NCBI GenBank assembly: GCA_030268105.1
Contig: BSDZ01000112.1
Span: forward strand, 1,135,501 to 1,199,500
Length of the DNA stretch: 64,000 nt
Direction: 5' to 3'
Source: Volvox africanus
Lineage: Eukaryota; Chlorophyta; Chlorophyceae; Chlamydomonadales; Volvocaceae
The notes beneath the pieces were generated by a model, which was not told where the DNA came from, did not search any database, and saw only the letters and a list, made by a program, of their open reading frames with translations. Each line of letters begins with the position of its first letter. Position 1 is the stretch's first letter. The position numbers and the translations under genes were made by a program. This document shows positions 29,458-40,706 of the stretch, piece after piece.

Positions 29458-32400
29458 GGGCTTGCCCGGGTTCCTGCGGAGGGGGCACCACCTGGGATTT
29501 CTGAACTAACGCGTGGTCGGTGGTCATCCTTACGGCCAGCCGTTAAGGCATTGTTGCCTTGTGTACTTGGACACATCGAGCGAGTCATTGCGCGACGCAT
29601 CACGCTTGACGGACGCACGGGACTTCTCTGCTTCGACCCGTTGTGTAATTTGTTTACACCTCGCCGTCCCCTGTCGTCTATCGATCTGTCTAACCACGTG
29701 GTTTTGTTCATCCCCTCGTCTCTGCGTGAGATGTCGGAACAGTTGGCCATATACAGGAGGTGTAGGCGTCAATATCCAGGCACCGCCGCATGTGTTTTAC
29801 TCCCCGCTTTCTGTCGGCGCAAGGCAGAGGCATCGTTAAGGGGTATGCGGCATGTCCACCGGTTCGAGCCGGGCACCGTTTTGTTTAATGGTGTGGATCG
29901 GGAGGGTACGCTGGCTCCGTGGCCAAGCACATCCTACTCGGTTGACGTTTGGTACGAAGCTCCTGACAGGGGTGCCGTAGGTTACGGACCCGCCCTAAGT
30001 GCACTGACGTTGTCTGCTGGGCAGTCGCTCATAGATAACCGTGTCCCTGTGGTTCAGATCGGTTTGAATGGCCGTACTCTGAAGGCACTTGTTGACACCG
30101 GTGCCAGCGACGACTTCATCTCTGTCGCAGAGGTGAATGCGCTGGGGTTGTCCCCAGAGTCGTCTGATTGTCCACAGGTTACCCTTGCTGACGGGGGTAA
30201 GCATCCCATCGTGGGCAGGATTACCCTTAGCCTATCGTTAGGCCCTTTGCGTGTTGTGACCCGGCCGTACGTGCTGCAGGGCTTAGCAGAGACTGCACCG
30301 TACATAATGGGGTCGTCGACATTACGACAGTACCGCGCGCGCATCGACATGGAGACCGCAACCCTGCATATGTGCAAGGGTACTCTGTCGATTAAGGTAC
30401 CTTTCCTGTCGTTCGAACATGTCACACCAAAGGAGGGCGAAACTGAGGCGGTGCCTATGGTTAATTTCGCTGTGACCGCAATGGCCGCGCGAATCAAACC
30501 AGAGCTAGTCGGGCGTAAGGAGGCCGTCCGTTTGTTACGGAAGGGTGCCCACGGACTGCTTTTAAGGCCACGGGTGAGCTGTTGTGTCACCACCGCGCAG
30601 ATTTCTGCGGATCCTGAGGTTGAGGCCCTACTGTCGCAATATGAGGACGTCTTTAAAGATATCCCTGGCCTACCACCTATGCGTCCTGTTGAACACACAA
30701 TCCCTCTCGTGCCTGGAGCGCAGCCTACGGCCCGGCCAATGTACAGGTTGAGTCCATTGGAGCTGGACGAGGTGAAGCGCCAGGTGACGGATTTGCTCGC
30801 GAAGGGTATGATACGCCCCAGCACATCCCCGTATTCTGCACCGATTTTGTTTGTCGGTAAGAAGGATGGGACCTTGCGCATGTGCATTGATTACCGGGGG
30901 TTAAATGTGAATACGGTGAAAAATCGCTACCCTTTGCCACGCGTTGACGACCTGTTGGATAAGCTGAAGGGCTCGGCTTATTTTTCCTCAATTGACTTAC
31001 AACAGGGCTACAATCAGATTCGCATCGCTGCCTCTGATATCCCGAAAACCGCTTTTCGGACGCCCTTCGGTCACTTTGAGTATACGGTCCTATCGTTTGG
31101 TTTGACTAATGCCCCTGCGACGTTTCAGGCGGTTATGGACCGAATGTTTAGGCCGTTTATCGACAGGTTCGTTGTTTGCTACCTGGATGACATCTTGGTA
31201 TATTCTAAGACGCGCGAGGAGCACTTGGAGCATCTTCGGCTCGTGCTCGACGTTATGAGGCGGGAGCAATTGTTTGCTAAACGCGCCAAATGCTTTTGGG
31301 CGCAGCCTCAGGTGGAATATTTGGGCCACATTGTGTCGGCCACCGGTGTGAAGATGGACCCGTGGAAGGTCGCCGTGGTTCGCGATTGGCCCGCGCCTCA
31401 GAACCTCACGGAGCTGTGTAAGTTCCTTGGCTTGACCAATTATTTCCGAAAGTTCATTGAAAAATATTCCATCATTGCGGCCCCGCTTACTAACTTAACT
31501 CGCAAAGGCGTTTTCGTTTCGCTCGAGTCGTGGACGTCGCAATGCCAGCGGGCATTTGAAGAGCTCAAACGAATCGTTGCCGAAGATGTCACCCTTGCAT
31601 TCCCTGATTACTCGTTGCCATTTCGTGTTGAGGTAGTGTCTGATGCCTCAATATTTGGAAGCGGCGCTGTATTGTTACAGGAAGGGCGACCGATCGCCTT
31701 CACGAGTAAGAAGTTTTCTGGTGCGGAGATTCGCTACACCACCGGGGAACAGGAGCTTCTGGCCGTGCTGCATGCTTTAAAGGAATGGCGCTGTTACCTC
31801 GAGGGACGCCCGTTTACTTTAAAGACTAACCATAAGCCCCTAACGTTTTTGCAAAGCGTTCCGACGTTGAACCGCCGTCAGGCTAGGTGGATGGAATACC
31901 TAGCTAGGTTCGACTGCACCTGGGAGTATATTTCTGGTAAATTGAATATTGCCGATGCTCTCAGTCGACATCCGTCGCTACACACTGCAATTTTGGCAGC
32001 GCCCGTCGTGCGGCCGCGTAGCGAGGAGGTACCGATCGCGACGGACCTCACGGAGCGGTTGAAGGTTGCCTACAACGCAGACGCCTGGTTCGCGGACCCG
32101 GCCAATGTAGAAAACCTTCACAAGCAGAATGGCCTTTGGCTACGGACGGAGGGTGCAGCTACGCAAATCGTCGTTCCGAACGACGACGCGCTACGCTACG
32201 ACATCCTTGCACGGTTCCACGAGGACCCGTTAGCAGGACACCCTGGTAGCAAGCGATTGATCGACTTGGTGCAACGTTCCTTTTGGTGGCCTCGTTTGGC
32301 TAAGGATGCGGCGAACTTCGTCCAGACATGCAGTCTGTGCCAGCGCAATAAGGCTTTGTCCGGTAAGGGCCATGAGTTGTTGCAACCGTTGCCTGTCCCG

Positions 32401-33519
32401 GATGTGCCTTGGGAAAGTGTTTCCATGGACTTCGTAGTCGCGCTGCCCAAAACTGAGGGGGGATACGATGCGGTGTTCGTAATGGTCGATCGTCTGACTA
32501 AGATGGTTCACCTAGCACCATGCACATCATCCTGCACGGCTGAGCAAACCGCACGTTTGTTTTTCGACAATGTGGTTCCGTTACACGGGGTTCCCAAAAA
32601 TGTGATTTCAGACCGCGGTGGGCAGTTCACGTCTAAGTTTTGGGAAGCGCTCTGCAAACTAGTTGGCATGCGCGTCAACCTGAGCACGGCGTATCACCCG
32701 CAGACTGATGGTCAAACCGAACGCACAAATCACACGTTGGGTGATATGTTGCGCAATTATGCTGGTCGCACACCACTTGTTTGGGATACGTATTTGACTG
32801 CGGCAGAATTCGCGCTTAACAACGCTGTTAACCACTCTACAGGCAAAAGTCCGTTCTTTCTCAACTACGGGTTTCATCCCGCGCTACCCGTGTGGCGTGA
32901 GTTGGAAGTGAACGTGCCTGCTGCTAAACTTTTTGCCAAGTCTTTTATGTCCCGAATCACAGACATGAAGGTGTATTTGGACGCGGCACAGCAACGAACG
33001 ACGGAGTACTACAACAAATCCAAGCAGGATGTGAAGTTTTCGGAAGGGCAACTCGTGTTGCTAAGTACCAAGAACTTGCGTACCTTGGCCGACGGATCCC
33101 AAAAACTCTTACCCCGCTGGATTGGTCCGTATCCTGTCGTGCGCATGGTTGGGAATGTGGCTGTGCAGCTTGCATTGCCCGCTGATATGACCATTCACCC
33201 CACGTTTCACGTATCGCTTGTTCGTCCGTATCGTGGTACGGAACCCGTCCCTGAGCCTGCTAATGCCCCCGCAGCGATCGAACCAGTTCCCGAGACCTGG
33301 ATCGCTGGTAAACAGAAGTTTTACGATGTGGAGCGGGTGTTAGATTATCGTGCGCGTCGTGTGGGCCGACACCGACGTAAGCGGACAGTACACGAGTACT
33401 TGGTTAAGTGGACAGGGTATACCGACGAGCACAACTCATGGGAACCGGCACGCAACTTCTCACAGGACATGAAACCCCTGCTCGAAGAAGCCCGCAAACG
33501 TGCCACGCAAGCCCAATGA
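29458..33519 (+). CDS. Element D Pol polyprotein (methyltransferase-like, PR, RT, RNase H, INT, chromodomain)
   Basis: The frame is open from the UAG to the stop at 33517-33519; the first Met is at 29551, giving 1322 residues. Domains in order are a methyltransferase-like segment with a degenerate motif ([20 protein letters not shown]), aspartic protease ([13 protein letters not shown]), RT ([23 protein letters not shown]) and RNase H ([14 protein letters not shown]). The integrase follows (zinc region [11 protein letters not shown]...CSLCQRNKA; core [34 protein letters not shown]), then a chromodomain ([18 protein letters not shown]). All catalytic residues that I can check are present. One oddity is [10 protein letters not shown] in RNase H, where G has the usual LKTDHKPLTF; the aspartate to asparagine change may reduce RNase H activity. 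Confidence 0.93.
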   Translation, partial: GLARVPAEGAPPGISELTRGRWSSLRPAVKALLPCVLGHIERVIARRITLDGRTGLLCFDPLCNLFTPRRPLSSIDLSNHVVLFIPSSLREMSEQLAIYRRCRRQYPGTAACVLLPAFCRRKAEASLRGMRHVHRFEPGTVLFNGVDREGTLAPWPSTSYSVDVWYEAPDRGAVGYGPALSALTLSAGQSLIDNRVPVVQIGLNGRTLKALVDTGASDDFISVAEVNALGLSPESSDCPQVTLADGGKHPIVGRITLSLSLGPLRVVTRPYVLQGLAETAPYIMGSSTLRQYRARIDMETATLHMCKGTLSIKVPFLSFEHVTPKEGETEAVPMVNFAVTAMAARIKPELVGRKEAVRLLRKGAHGLLLRPRVSCCVTTAQISADPEVEALLSQYEDVFKDIPGLPPMRPVEHTIPLVPGAQPTARPMYRLSPLELDEVKRQVTDLLAKGMIRPSTSPYSAPILFVGKKDGTLRMCIDYRGLNVNTVKNRYPLPRVDDLLDKLKGSAYFSSIDLQQGYNQIRIAASDIPKTAFRTPFGHFEYTVLSFGLTNAPATFQAVMDRMFRPFIDRFVVCYLDDILVYSKTREEHLEHLRLVLDVMRREQLFAKRAKCFWAQPQVEYLGHIVSATGVKMDPWKVAVVRDWPAPQNLTELCKFLGLTNYFRKFIEKYSIIAAPLTNLTRKGVFVSLESWTSQCQRAFEELKRIVAEDVTLAFPDYSLPFRVEVVSDASIFGSGAVLLQEGRPIAFTSKKFSGAEIRYTTGEQELLAVLHALKEWRCYLEGRPFTLKTNHKPLTFLQSVPTLNRRQARWMEYLARFDCTWEYISGKLNIADALSRHPSLHTAILAAPVVRPRSEEVPIATDLTERLKVAYNADAWFADPANVENLHKQNGLWLRTEGAATQIVVPNDDALRYDILARFHEDPLAGHPGSKRLIDLVQRSFWWPRLAKDAANFVQTCSLCQRNKALSGKGHELLQPLPVPDVPWESVSMDFVVALPKTEGGYDAVFVMVDRLTKMVHLAPCTSSCTAEQTARLFFDNVVPLHGVPKNVISDRGGQFTSKFWEALCKLVGMRVNLSTAYHPQTDGQTERTNHTLGDMLRNYAGRTPLVWDTYLTAAEFALNNAVNHSTGKSPFFLNYGFHPALPVWRELEVNVPAAKLFAKSFMSRITDMKVYLDAAQQRTTEYYNKSKQDVKFSEGQLVLLSTKNLRTLADGSQKLLPRWIGPYPVVRMVGNVAVQLALPADMTIHPTFHVSLVRPYRGTEPVPEPANAPAAIEPVPETWIAGKQKFYDVERVLDYRARRVGRHRRKRTVHEYLVKWTGYTDEHNSWEPARNFSQDMKPLLEEARKRATQAQ

Positions 33520-33540
33520 CCCCTGCAGTCGATGCTGTAT

Positions 33541-33578
33541 GATGCAGCGAGGACGCTGCATACGGGAGGGGGGATAAT
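33541..33578 (+). promoter_or_regulatory. Stem-loop and polypurine tract of element D
   Basis: ATGCAGCG-AGGA-CGCTGCAT is a perfect 8-bp stem with a four-base loop (33541-33560). It is followed directly by the polypurine tract GGGAGGGGGGATAAT and the 3' LTR. The polypurine tract primes plus-strand DNA. The same stem-loop precedes the tract in A and, with changes, in I and G. Confidence 0.7.
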
Positions 33579-34402
33579 TGTTGTGCTACGGTTAGTTTCC
33601 CGCCGATGCGTAGGTCGATGTGATCCTACAAGGCAAAGTGCTATTGTGATGAACACATTGCATATGAATGAATCTGCATGATATAAATGTATTCGTGTAC
33701 ATTTATATATGCATTTGGCATGTTGTCATTATCCATCGCGACATCGCATCATGGCAAATCCGCCTAGCATGCATGAAAGCCCGAAGCATTGAAGTGCGCA
33801 TTATGCTCGTGCTACGAAACGATAAGTAATATTATCTGATATAATATTACTTCATTACAGCACACGTTGAGAGCGCCGCACTCGTCGCGACACATACCCT
33901 GCAACCGGATATCGTTATCCAGACCCTTGCATCATGCGAATGCCGGAAAGGCTTATACATTGTTATGCATAGACATCGCCTATACGCAGTAGGATTGTCA
34001 CATCTAGGATCGGCCTCCTAATGTGAATCGTACGGCATTGCGATACTGCGAGTATAACAGATGCGAGGACGGCTAAGCAAGACAAGACATTCGATACCGG
34101 AGAACACTCGTGTGTTCTACATTATTATTGCTATACGCTATCCTACTTAGCCCGAGCTAAGCCTGAACTTCGCTAATCACCGCCGCGTGATGATTGCTTG
34201 CTTCCGGCGCTGACGGCAATTTCGTCCATTGCATCGTTCCGATCTGTAAGACTGTAAGTTATATCTCTCTTCATCTTGAAGTCTTCCGCTGTCTCTGTTT
34301 GCTCTCGCTTGCCTTGCTGTACTTGCAAGTGCTCGCGCATCGTTGTCGAAAGTCTCCAGACGTGCAGATACTTATGAGCAAACGCGAACGAGAGGTACAA
34401 CA
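33579..34402 (+). repeat. 3' LTR of element D (824 bp)
   Basis: It is the partner of 26940-27755. The 8-base length difference comes mainly from a small duplication (GTAAGACTGTAAG) near 34245. Confidence 0.92.
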
Positions 34403-35413
34403 CAGACCCTGCAGGCAATGTTCATCACTCGGCTGCAGATGGGATGCTAGAATAGCTCAGGCCGAATATGTATGAGTATATCGTATGTATGCCAATTATA
34501 TAGAGTTAAGTACACGGGTACTTAGTCTAAAGTAGCGTTGAGCTGACTTCGGTCTCTAGGCGGCCGTCCTCGTGTAGTATCCTGGGGTATGTACGGGTAG
34601 TGTCAAAGATTGGACCATTGATGGTCATCTTCTGATCGGGCCTTTGTTGGCCGACACAACAGAAGTACGACAATTGGTATCAAGACAGGTCAGGGACTGA
34701 TCCGAGTTCGATTCCCTAAGTGACGGTTGTGATGCAGGAATTCCGTCAGAAGAGGGATGAGGAACATGAAGGATCCTTCCTCCCAGGATGTGGCTCATCC
34801 TGGCCCTGGGATGTGAGGACACATCCATGAGAAGGGGGATAATTGTAGTATCCTGGGGTATCTACGGATAGTGTCAAAGATTGGACCACCGATGGTCATC
34901 TTCCGATTGGGCCTTTGTAGGCCGACACAACAGAGGTACAACACCTCGCACCTATCATGTCGTGATACCGATGTGCAGTACAGGTCTCACTGGATTCCGA
35001 TCTCAAGTGTGAGTACCTTCGTAGCACTGTTCTAAATACCGCGTAATCCGTGATATTAATGGATGCAACACATGCAATATGCAAAGGTCCGAATATCGAT
35101 ATTCGGTTGCCGACCCAACCATCGCCATTGTCGCCTTCTCGTATACGCGTATGGTTTATGATGTAAATGAGGTAATAATATTTAAAGTATTATTACGTGA
35201 TATAATATGCCAATGGATAGATCGCACATTCATTATCAGCATCAAGTCAAACATGTTGACCGACTGCGCGATATCATATGTGGTAATGCAGCATGCCTGG
35301 TTAGCTAGATATACTCGAGTATATCATGCTAATATGTTTGTATTATGCTTCATAATGTTTGAATGCATTGCGGCCTATTTCGGTGCAAACGGTGATCAAA
35401 CCGGTGTACAACA
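34403..35413 (-). repeat. Truncated A-family LTR, split by TRIM2
   Basis: It is similar to 2441-3075 and 8253-8885 but more diverged. The left part is replaced by the D 3' LTR. The right end GTGTACAACA at 35413 is followed by the minus-strand polypurine tract and stem-loop of an A-type element. TRIM2 lies inside it at 34573-34943. Confidence 0.85.
34568..34948 (+). mobile_element. TRIM2: terminal-repeat retrotransposon in miniature (371 bp), target duplication CCTCG
   Basis: It has two direct repeats of 100 bp (34573-34672 and 34844-34943), starting TGTAGTATCC and ending GTACGACA or GTACAACA. A primer site TTGGTATCAAGACAGG follows the left repeat and a purine tract GAGAAGGGGGATAAT precedes the right one. 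CCTCG flanks both sides (34568-34572, 34944-34948). It is the same family as TRIM1 but more diverged. The inside includes GAGTTCGATTCCC, which resembles an RNA polymerase III B box. It does not encode a protein. Confidence 0.92.
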
Positions 35414-35446
35414 ACTATCCCCCCTCCCGTATGCAGCGTCCCGTAT

Positions 35447-37556
35447 GTGCTTAAGTTCCTTGGCTTGACCAATTATTTCCGAAAGTTCATTGAAAAATAT
35501 TCCATCATTGCGGCCCCACTTACTAACTTAGGGTTTTCGTTCGCAAAGGTGTTTTCGTTTCGCTCGAGTCATGGACGTCGCAATGCCAGCGGGCATTCGA
35601 AGAGCTCAAGCGAACCGTTGCTGAAGATGTCACCCTCGCATTCCCTGATTACTCGATGCCGTTTCATGTGGAGGTTGTGTCTGATGCCTCCGTGTTTGGA
35701 AGCGGCGCTGTATTGTTACAGGAAGGTCGACCGATCGCCTTCACGAGTAAGAAGTTTTCTGGTGCGGAGGTTCGCTACACCACCGGGGAACAGGAGCTTC
35801 TGGCAGTGCTGCATGCTTCAAAGGAATGGCGCTGTTACCTCGAGGGACGCCCATTTACTTTAAAGACTGACCACAAGCCCCTAACGTTTTTGCAAAGTGT
35901 TCCGACGTTGAACCGCCATCAGGCTAGGTGGATGGAATACCTAGCTAGGTTCGACTGCACCTGGGAGTATATTTCTGGTAAACTTAATATTGCCGATGCT
36001 CTCAGTCGACATCCGTCACTACACGCTGCAATTTTGGCAGCACCCATCTTGCAACCGCGTAACGAGGAGGTGCCGATCGTGACGGACCTCACGGAGCGGT
36101 TGAAGGTTGCCTACAACGCAGACGCCTGGTTCTCGGAGCCGGCTAATGTGGAATACCTTCACAAGCAGAATGGCTTTTGCTATGAATGGAGGGTGCAGCT
36201 ACACAAATCATCGTTCTGAACGATGACGTGCTACGCTACGACATCCTTGCGTGGTTCCACGAGGACCCGTTAGCAGGACACCCTGGTAGCAAGCGGTTGG
36301 TCGAGTTGGTGCAACGTTCATTCTGGTGGTCTAGCTTGGCTAAAGATGCGGCGAACTTCGTCCAGACATGCAGTCTGTGCCAGCACAATAAGGCTTTATC
36401 CGGTAAGGGGCATGGGTTGGTGCAACCGTTGCCTGTCCCGAATGCACCTTGGGAAAGTGTTTCCATGGACTTCCTAGTCGTGCTGCCCAAAACTGAGGGG
36501 GGATATGATGCGGTGTTTGTAATGGTCGATCGTCTGACTAAGATGGTCCACCTAGCACCATGTACATTGTCCTGCACGGCTGAGCAAACGGCACGATTGT
36601 TTTTGGACAATGTGGTTCGGTTACATGGTGTTCCCAAAAACGTGATCTCAGACCACGGTGGGCAGTTCACGTCTAAGTTTTGGGAAGCACTCTGCAAGCT
36701 AGTTGGCATGCGCGTCAACCTGAGCACAGTGTACCACGCTCAGACTGATGGTCAAACCGAACACACAAACCACACGTTGGGTGATATGTTGCGCAATTAT
36801 GCTGGTCGCACACCCCTCGTTTGGGATACGTTTTTGACTGTGGCAGAATCCGCGCTTAACAACGCTGTTTAACCGCTCCACAGGCAAAAGTCCGTTCTTT
36901 CTCAACTACGGGTTTCATCCCGTGCTACCTGTGTGGCGTGAGTTGGAAGCGAACGTGCCTGCTGCTAAGATCTTTGCCAAGTCTTTTATGTCCCGTATCA
37001 CAGACATGAAGGCGTATTTGGACGCGGCACAGCAACGAACGACGGAGTACTACAACAAATCCAAGCAGGATGTGAAGTTTTCGGAAGGGCAACTCGTGTT
37101 GCTAAGCACCAAGAACTTGCGTACCTTGGCCGATGGATCCCGAAAACTCTTACCCCACTGGATTGGTCCGTATCCTGTCATGCGCATGGTCAGGAATGTG
37201 GCTGTTGAGCTTGCATTGCCCGCTGATATGACTATTCACCCCACATTTCACGTATCGCTTGTCCGTCCTTATCATGGTATGGAACCCGTCCCTGAGCCTG
37301 CTAATGCCCCCGCAGCGATTGAACCAGTTCCCGAGACCTGGATCGCTGGCAAACAGAAGTTTTACGATGTGGAGCGGGTGTTAGATTATCACGCGCGTCG
37401 TGTGGGCTGACACCGACGTAAGCGGACAGTACACGAGTACTTGGTCAAGTGGACATACCAGCGAGCACAACTCGTGGGAACCGGCACGCAACTTCTCGCA
37501 GGACATGAAACCTCTGCTCGAAGAAGCCCGAAAACGTGCCACGCAAGCCCAATGAC
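35447..37556 (+). pseudogene. Decayed Ty3 Pol fragment I (D family): RT end, RNase H, integrase, chromodomain
   Basis: It begins inside the RT ([16 protein letters not shown]) and continues through RNase H ([24 protein letters not shown]) and the integrase zinc region (CSLCQHNKA). The integrase core (DFLVVLPKTEGG, VISDHGGQFTSK) and C-terminal region follow. Frame breaks occur near 35530, 36190, 36868 and 37408. Closest in sequence is element D. The left edge joins the minus-strand end of an A-type element head to head at about 35440, so a rearrangement and not simple insertion made it. Confidence 0.85.
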
Positions 37557-37614
37557 CCCTGCAGTCGATGCTGTATGAAGCAGCGAGGACGCTGCATACG
37601 GGAGGGGGGATAAT

Positions 37615-37898
37615 TGTTGTGCCACGGTTCATTTTCCACCGATGCGTAGGTCGATGCGACACTACGAGGCGAAGTGCTATCTTGATGAGCGCATGAATGA
37701 CTGATGCATATGAATGAACTTGCATGACATAAATGTATTCGCATATATTGTAAGTTATATCTCTTCTTGTCTTGAAGTCTTCCGCTGTCTCTGTTTGCTC
37801 TCGCTTGCCTTGCTGTACTTGCAAGTGCTCGCGCATCGGTATCCAAAGCCTTCAGATGCGCAGATACTTATGAGCAAACCCGGAGGAGAGGTACAACA
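37615..37898 (+). repeat. 3' LTR of fragment I with a large internal deletion (284 bp)
   Basis: It starts TGTTGTGCCACGG after a polypurine tract and ends GAGGTACAACA, as in D. The middle 540 bases or so of the D LTR are missing (junction near 37749). The next 60 bases resemble the D leader near 27870, which hints at a tandem or recombined copy. Confidence 0.8.
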
Positions 37899-40550
37899 CT
37901 ATTGCCGAAGGACTTGACTGCGTTGTGTTGCTTCCGAATTGTGATTGCTCAGGTTCGCTATAAGTAGCACTCACTGGCTTTATTACTTATCTTGTTTTTG
38001 TTGTTCAGCTCGCGCGCTGCCCTCCCACCCTGGAGGTCGCGTCACCCGCCTGTCGCTCTGCTACGTTATTTTCTTTCCTTTGGTTCGGAACGACCTTTCT
38101 TCGGTCAGGCCATTAGAGCACAGCCAATCTGTAACAGAAATGGCAAAGTCCTGTAGCAGGAGCTAATATGATATGGAGATGCTCGACAAACGGGGCATCC
38201 ACTTGACCTGGACACAGGAGGCGCGTGCTATGAATCGGACTATGCAAAAAGTAGCTGCCGAAGCATCGATAAAGCGTAGCGATGTTCCATATATTAAAAA
38301 TGCGAGATCGTGCATCTGTATCCGGCGCATTGCCAGTACAGCAAACGGTGACGTGTTCCCAAAATGCAGTTTCAGCTCACAATCTATATAATAAACATAA
38401 ATACTTAAAGCAGGATATTTTTTAACTGTTCCACACGTATGTGATTTAGTGCGAGCAGTTGGGGGAGCGTCCGTTACAAGTTAAGGTGATAAGCCCGCCG
38501 TCCGATCGCTTGCTGCAACGCACAGACTAAGGGTACAGAAGTATGCCCCAAACGGCCAGACCAGATAGCGGCATCCAGAAGCCAGACACCTCCTGCAACC
38601 AAACGTATTTTACAGCAGCGGACAACCATAAAGTGAATTTTAAGCGGGCAAAGATACGGTCGGCGATAGCGTCCTGTTTCTGTCAATCAGGATCAGTGTT
38701 TTTTCAGTAACCAGGTACTATTTGTAACCAAAAAATTATTTGGGACACCTGAACCAGTAACCAGGAAAATTGATCTGGACTTGGGATGGTTACTTGTGAT
38801 GGATGCTACGATCCTTGTGATGGATGTGCATGGGCAAATAATGGTCCAAGATGGCCAAGGATTTGAAAATCCTCCAATTGGATGACATCTGCAGGTGAAT
38901 TTTAAGGTATGAAGATTGGATTGAAGGGGTTTAAGATATTAGCCCAGGTTCAACACTGGGGCACTGGGCCCAAAGGCCCGGTAGGTTTCACAAAGTGTTG
39001 TATCTCTGTTATATCCGCCAAAGCAAAGGCCCAATCGGAAGATGACCATACACGGTCCATCCTGGATACTACCCGTAGATACTCCGGGATACCACACAAA
39101 AGAGGTGGCAATTTTGCCTGAAAAATGTTTGAATGTGCGCATGTGGACGATGATATGAAGCCCCCAAAGCTGTTGCTCTTCCAAAGACAAAAGAAAAAAT
39201 TGCTAAGCTAGGTCATAGTAAATGGCGAGCAGTTCCACCAGGTCAGTGGGGTTCTCCGACCTGAAGGCCCTGTGCATGTGCGTGTATGCCCAGGACTTAT
39301 TGAAGTTCAGCAAATTTCCGTACACAGAGACCATTTCCAATGGTGACGTGGTGAGCAGCAACCAAAAGGGGATAAATGCAGAGCAATAGTGAGAGGGAGC
39401 CATCCATTAAGTGTGTAAGGGTTGAAGTCGGGACCCTGGCATCACACCCTGTGTTACAGTGGTGCAAATTGCTAGGATCTGAGACAATGTCATTGGGTCG
39501 AACCCCGATTAGCATACACATGTTCATCCAAACATGACAGGATGCGCATGAACCCCGTCTGCCATATGGTGCATATCTGGCCTGGCACTGCATAAGGGAT
39601 AATACCCGCCATCCCAAACGAAGAAAAGTGGAAGTTAGTGCCGGGAAAACAAAAGAACCCCATCCGTCGAATGCAAGGCACAAGCTGCCCAATGGGGTGC
39701 CAGGGGCGGCCGAGGATGTTCGCTGCAGGGTGGGAAGGATTGTAATGGGGAACTTGCACCCCGGCATCATGCGCCATTGCAACCTGCGTTACAAAGAGAA
39801 CCTCCTAAGAGCTGAGGCAAGGTGGTATTTAGGGGTTTTCATGCTCTGAGGGGGCGCAAAAAGCCTCCTGGCGTTTTCGCCATTGTAAGGTTGTAGACCT
39901 GTCTGCGGCATACCTAAGAATACGTCGAAACCGTTGTAAATAAAATCAGGTTTAATTTTTCGGGTCGTAAAATGAGGCCGATGCAATGGATACGGGTAGA
40001 TAATGTGGATTATGTACTGTGCGGTTAGGCCCCCGAAACGCAAGAGCGGCGTACATTTGGGTCATGTATTAATGAGAAGCGAGTCTCGTTCCACAGACAT
40101 GAACTTGTCGTTCACATGTAAGACCATGGCATTGAAAATGCAAAGAAAAGAAACTTATCTTCCACGTCCATTTGCTCCGAACCGATTTGTGCACACCTAC
40201 ACTCATCACATTCGATCCGCCGGAAAAAACGACGGAGGTTGAGAGCTGTTAGGCCAAGTTAGGCCAAGCAAGTTGGTGACTTTGATTCGCGATACTTAAA
40301 CGAAGCAACCGCACAATGACTGACTGTATGGGATGGACTTCCGATGTGAGCTCGGATTCCGAAAGGGTCCCACAGAAATCGAGAACGGCACGGACACAAA
40401 TTCCGTAATGTTCTTTTATCATCTCATTTCACACTGCCGTTGTGATCACCCGGTTTTGTCGTTCACGTGATCTTGAAGGCCAGAGGAAGGGCGGGCGATT
40501 TTACCCGTAGCGCGCCCGTGAGTTCGCAATTTTCAATCTGCGCCAACTTC
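37899..40550. other. Stretch without recognised gene, with one old TRIM-type solo LTR
   Basis: There are short ORFs on both strands, none with a recognisable domain or good continuity. The solo LTR at 38996-39096 is the only feature that I can support. Two loosely similar segments (near 39425 and 39750) share GCATCA and related words, perhaps an old duplication. Confidence 0.4.
38996..39096 (-). repeat. Diverged solo LTR of the TRIM family
   Basis: The minus strand reads TGTGGTATCCCGGAGTATCT and ends AGATACAACA. It aligns over its whole length with the 100-104 bp TRIM repeats, including TGGTCATCTTCCGATTGGGC. Flanking five-base sequences are CAAAG and CAAAA, a target duplication with one mismatch. 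It shows that the family has been active here for some time. Confidence 0.75.
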
Positions 40551-40557
40551 TACTACA

Positions 40558-40565
40558 TATAAAAA
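40558..40565 (+). promoter_or_regulatory. Possible TATA box of the lipoxygenase gene
   Basis: TATAAAAA lies about 140 bases before the lipoxygenase ATG at 40707. The distance leaves room for a short 5' UTR. There is no other support. Confidence 0.35.
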
Positions 40566-40706
40566 CGCTTACTTTATTTAGTAAAGTTGTTTTGCAAGTG
40601 CTGGTTCAAACTATCTTCGTCTGATCTGCATTCATATCACTTTGCAAAGAGTGTGAAGCGTCATCATTCGTTGAAAAGAAGACTATAATAAACCTCAGTG
40701 GTAAAA

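Larger units (their letters stand above)
26940..34402 (+). mobile_element. Ty3-type chromodomain retrotransposon D, gag and pol intact
   Basis: The element is 7463 bp. The 5' LTR is at 26940-27755, the primer site at 27759-27772, gag at 28222-29457 and pol to 33519. A stem-loop and polypurine tract are at 33541-33578, and the 3' LTR is at 33579-34402. The LTRs differ at roughly a dozen positions in about 820, so it is older than G. Flanking five-base sequences (TACGC and CAGAC) do not match, and the right flank is a truncated A-type LTR, so recombination has probably replaced one flank. Elements F and I belong to the same family. Confidence 0.9.

Noticed and set aside
39297..39782. 161-residue minus-strand ORF
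   Set aside because: No recognisable domain, unusual composition, and overlap with equally long frames; likely chance.
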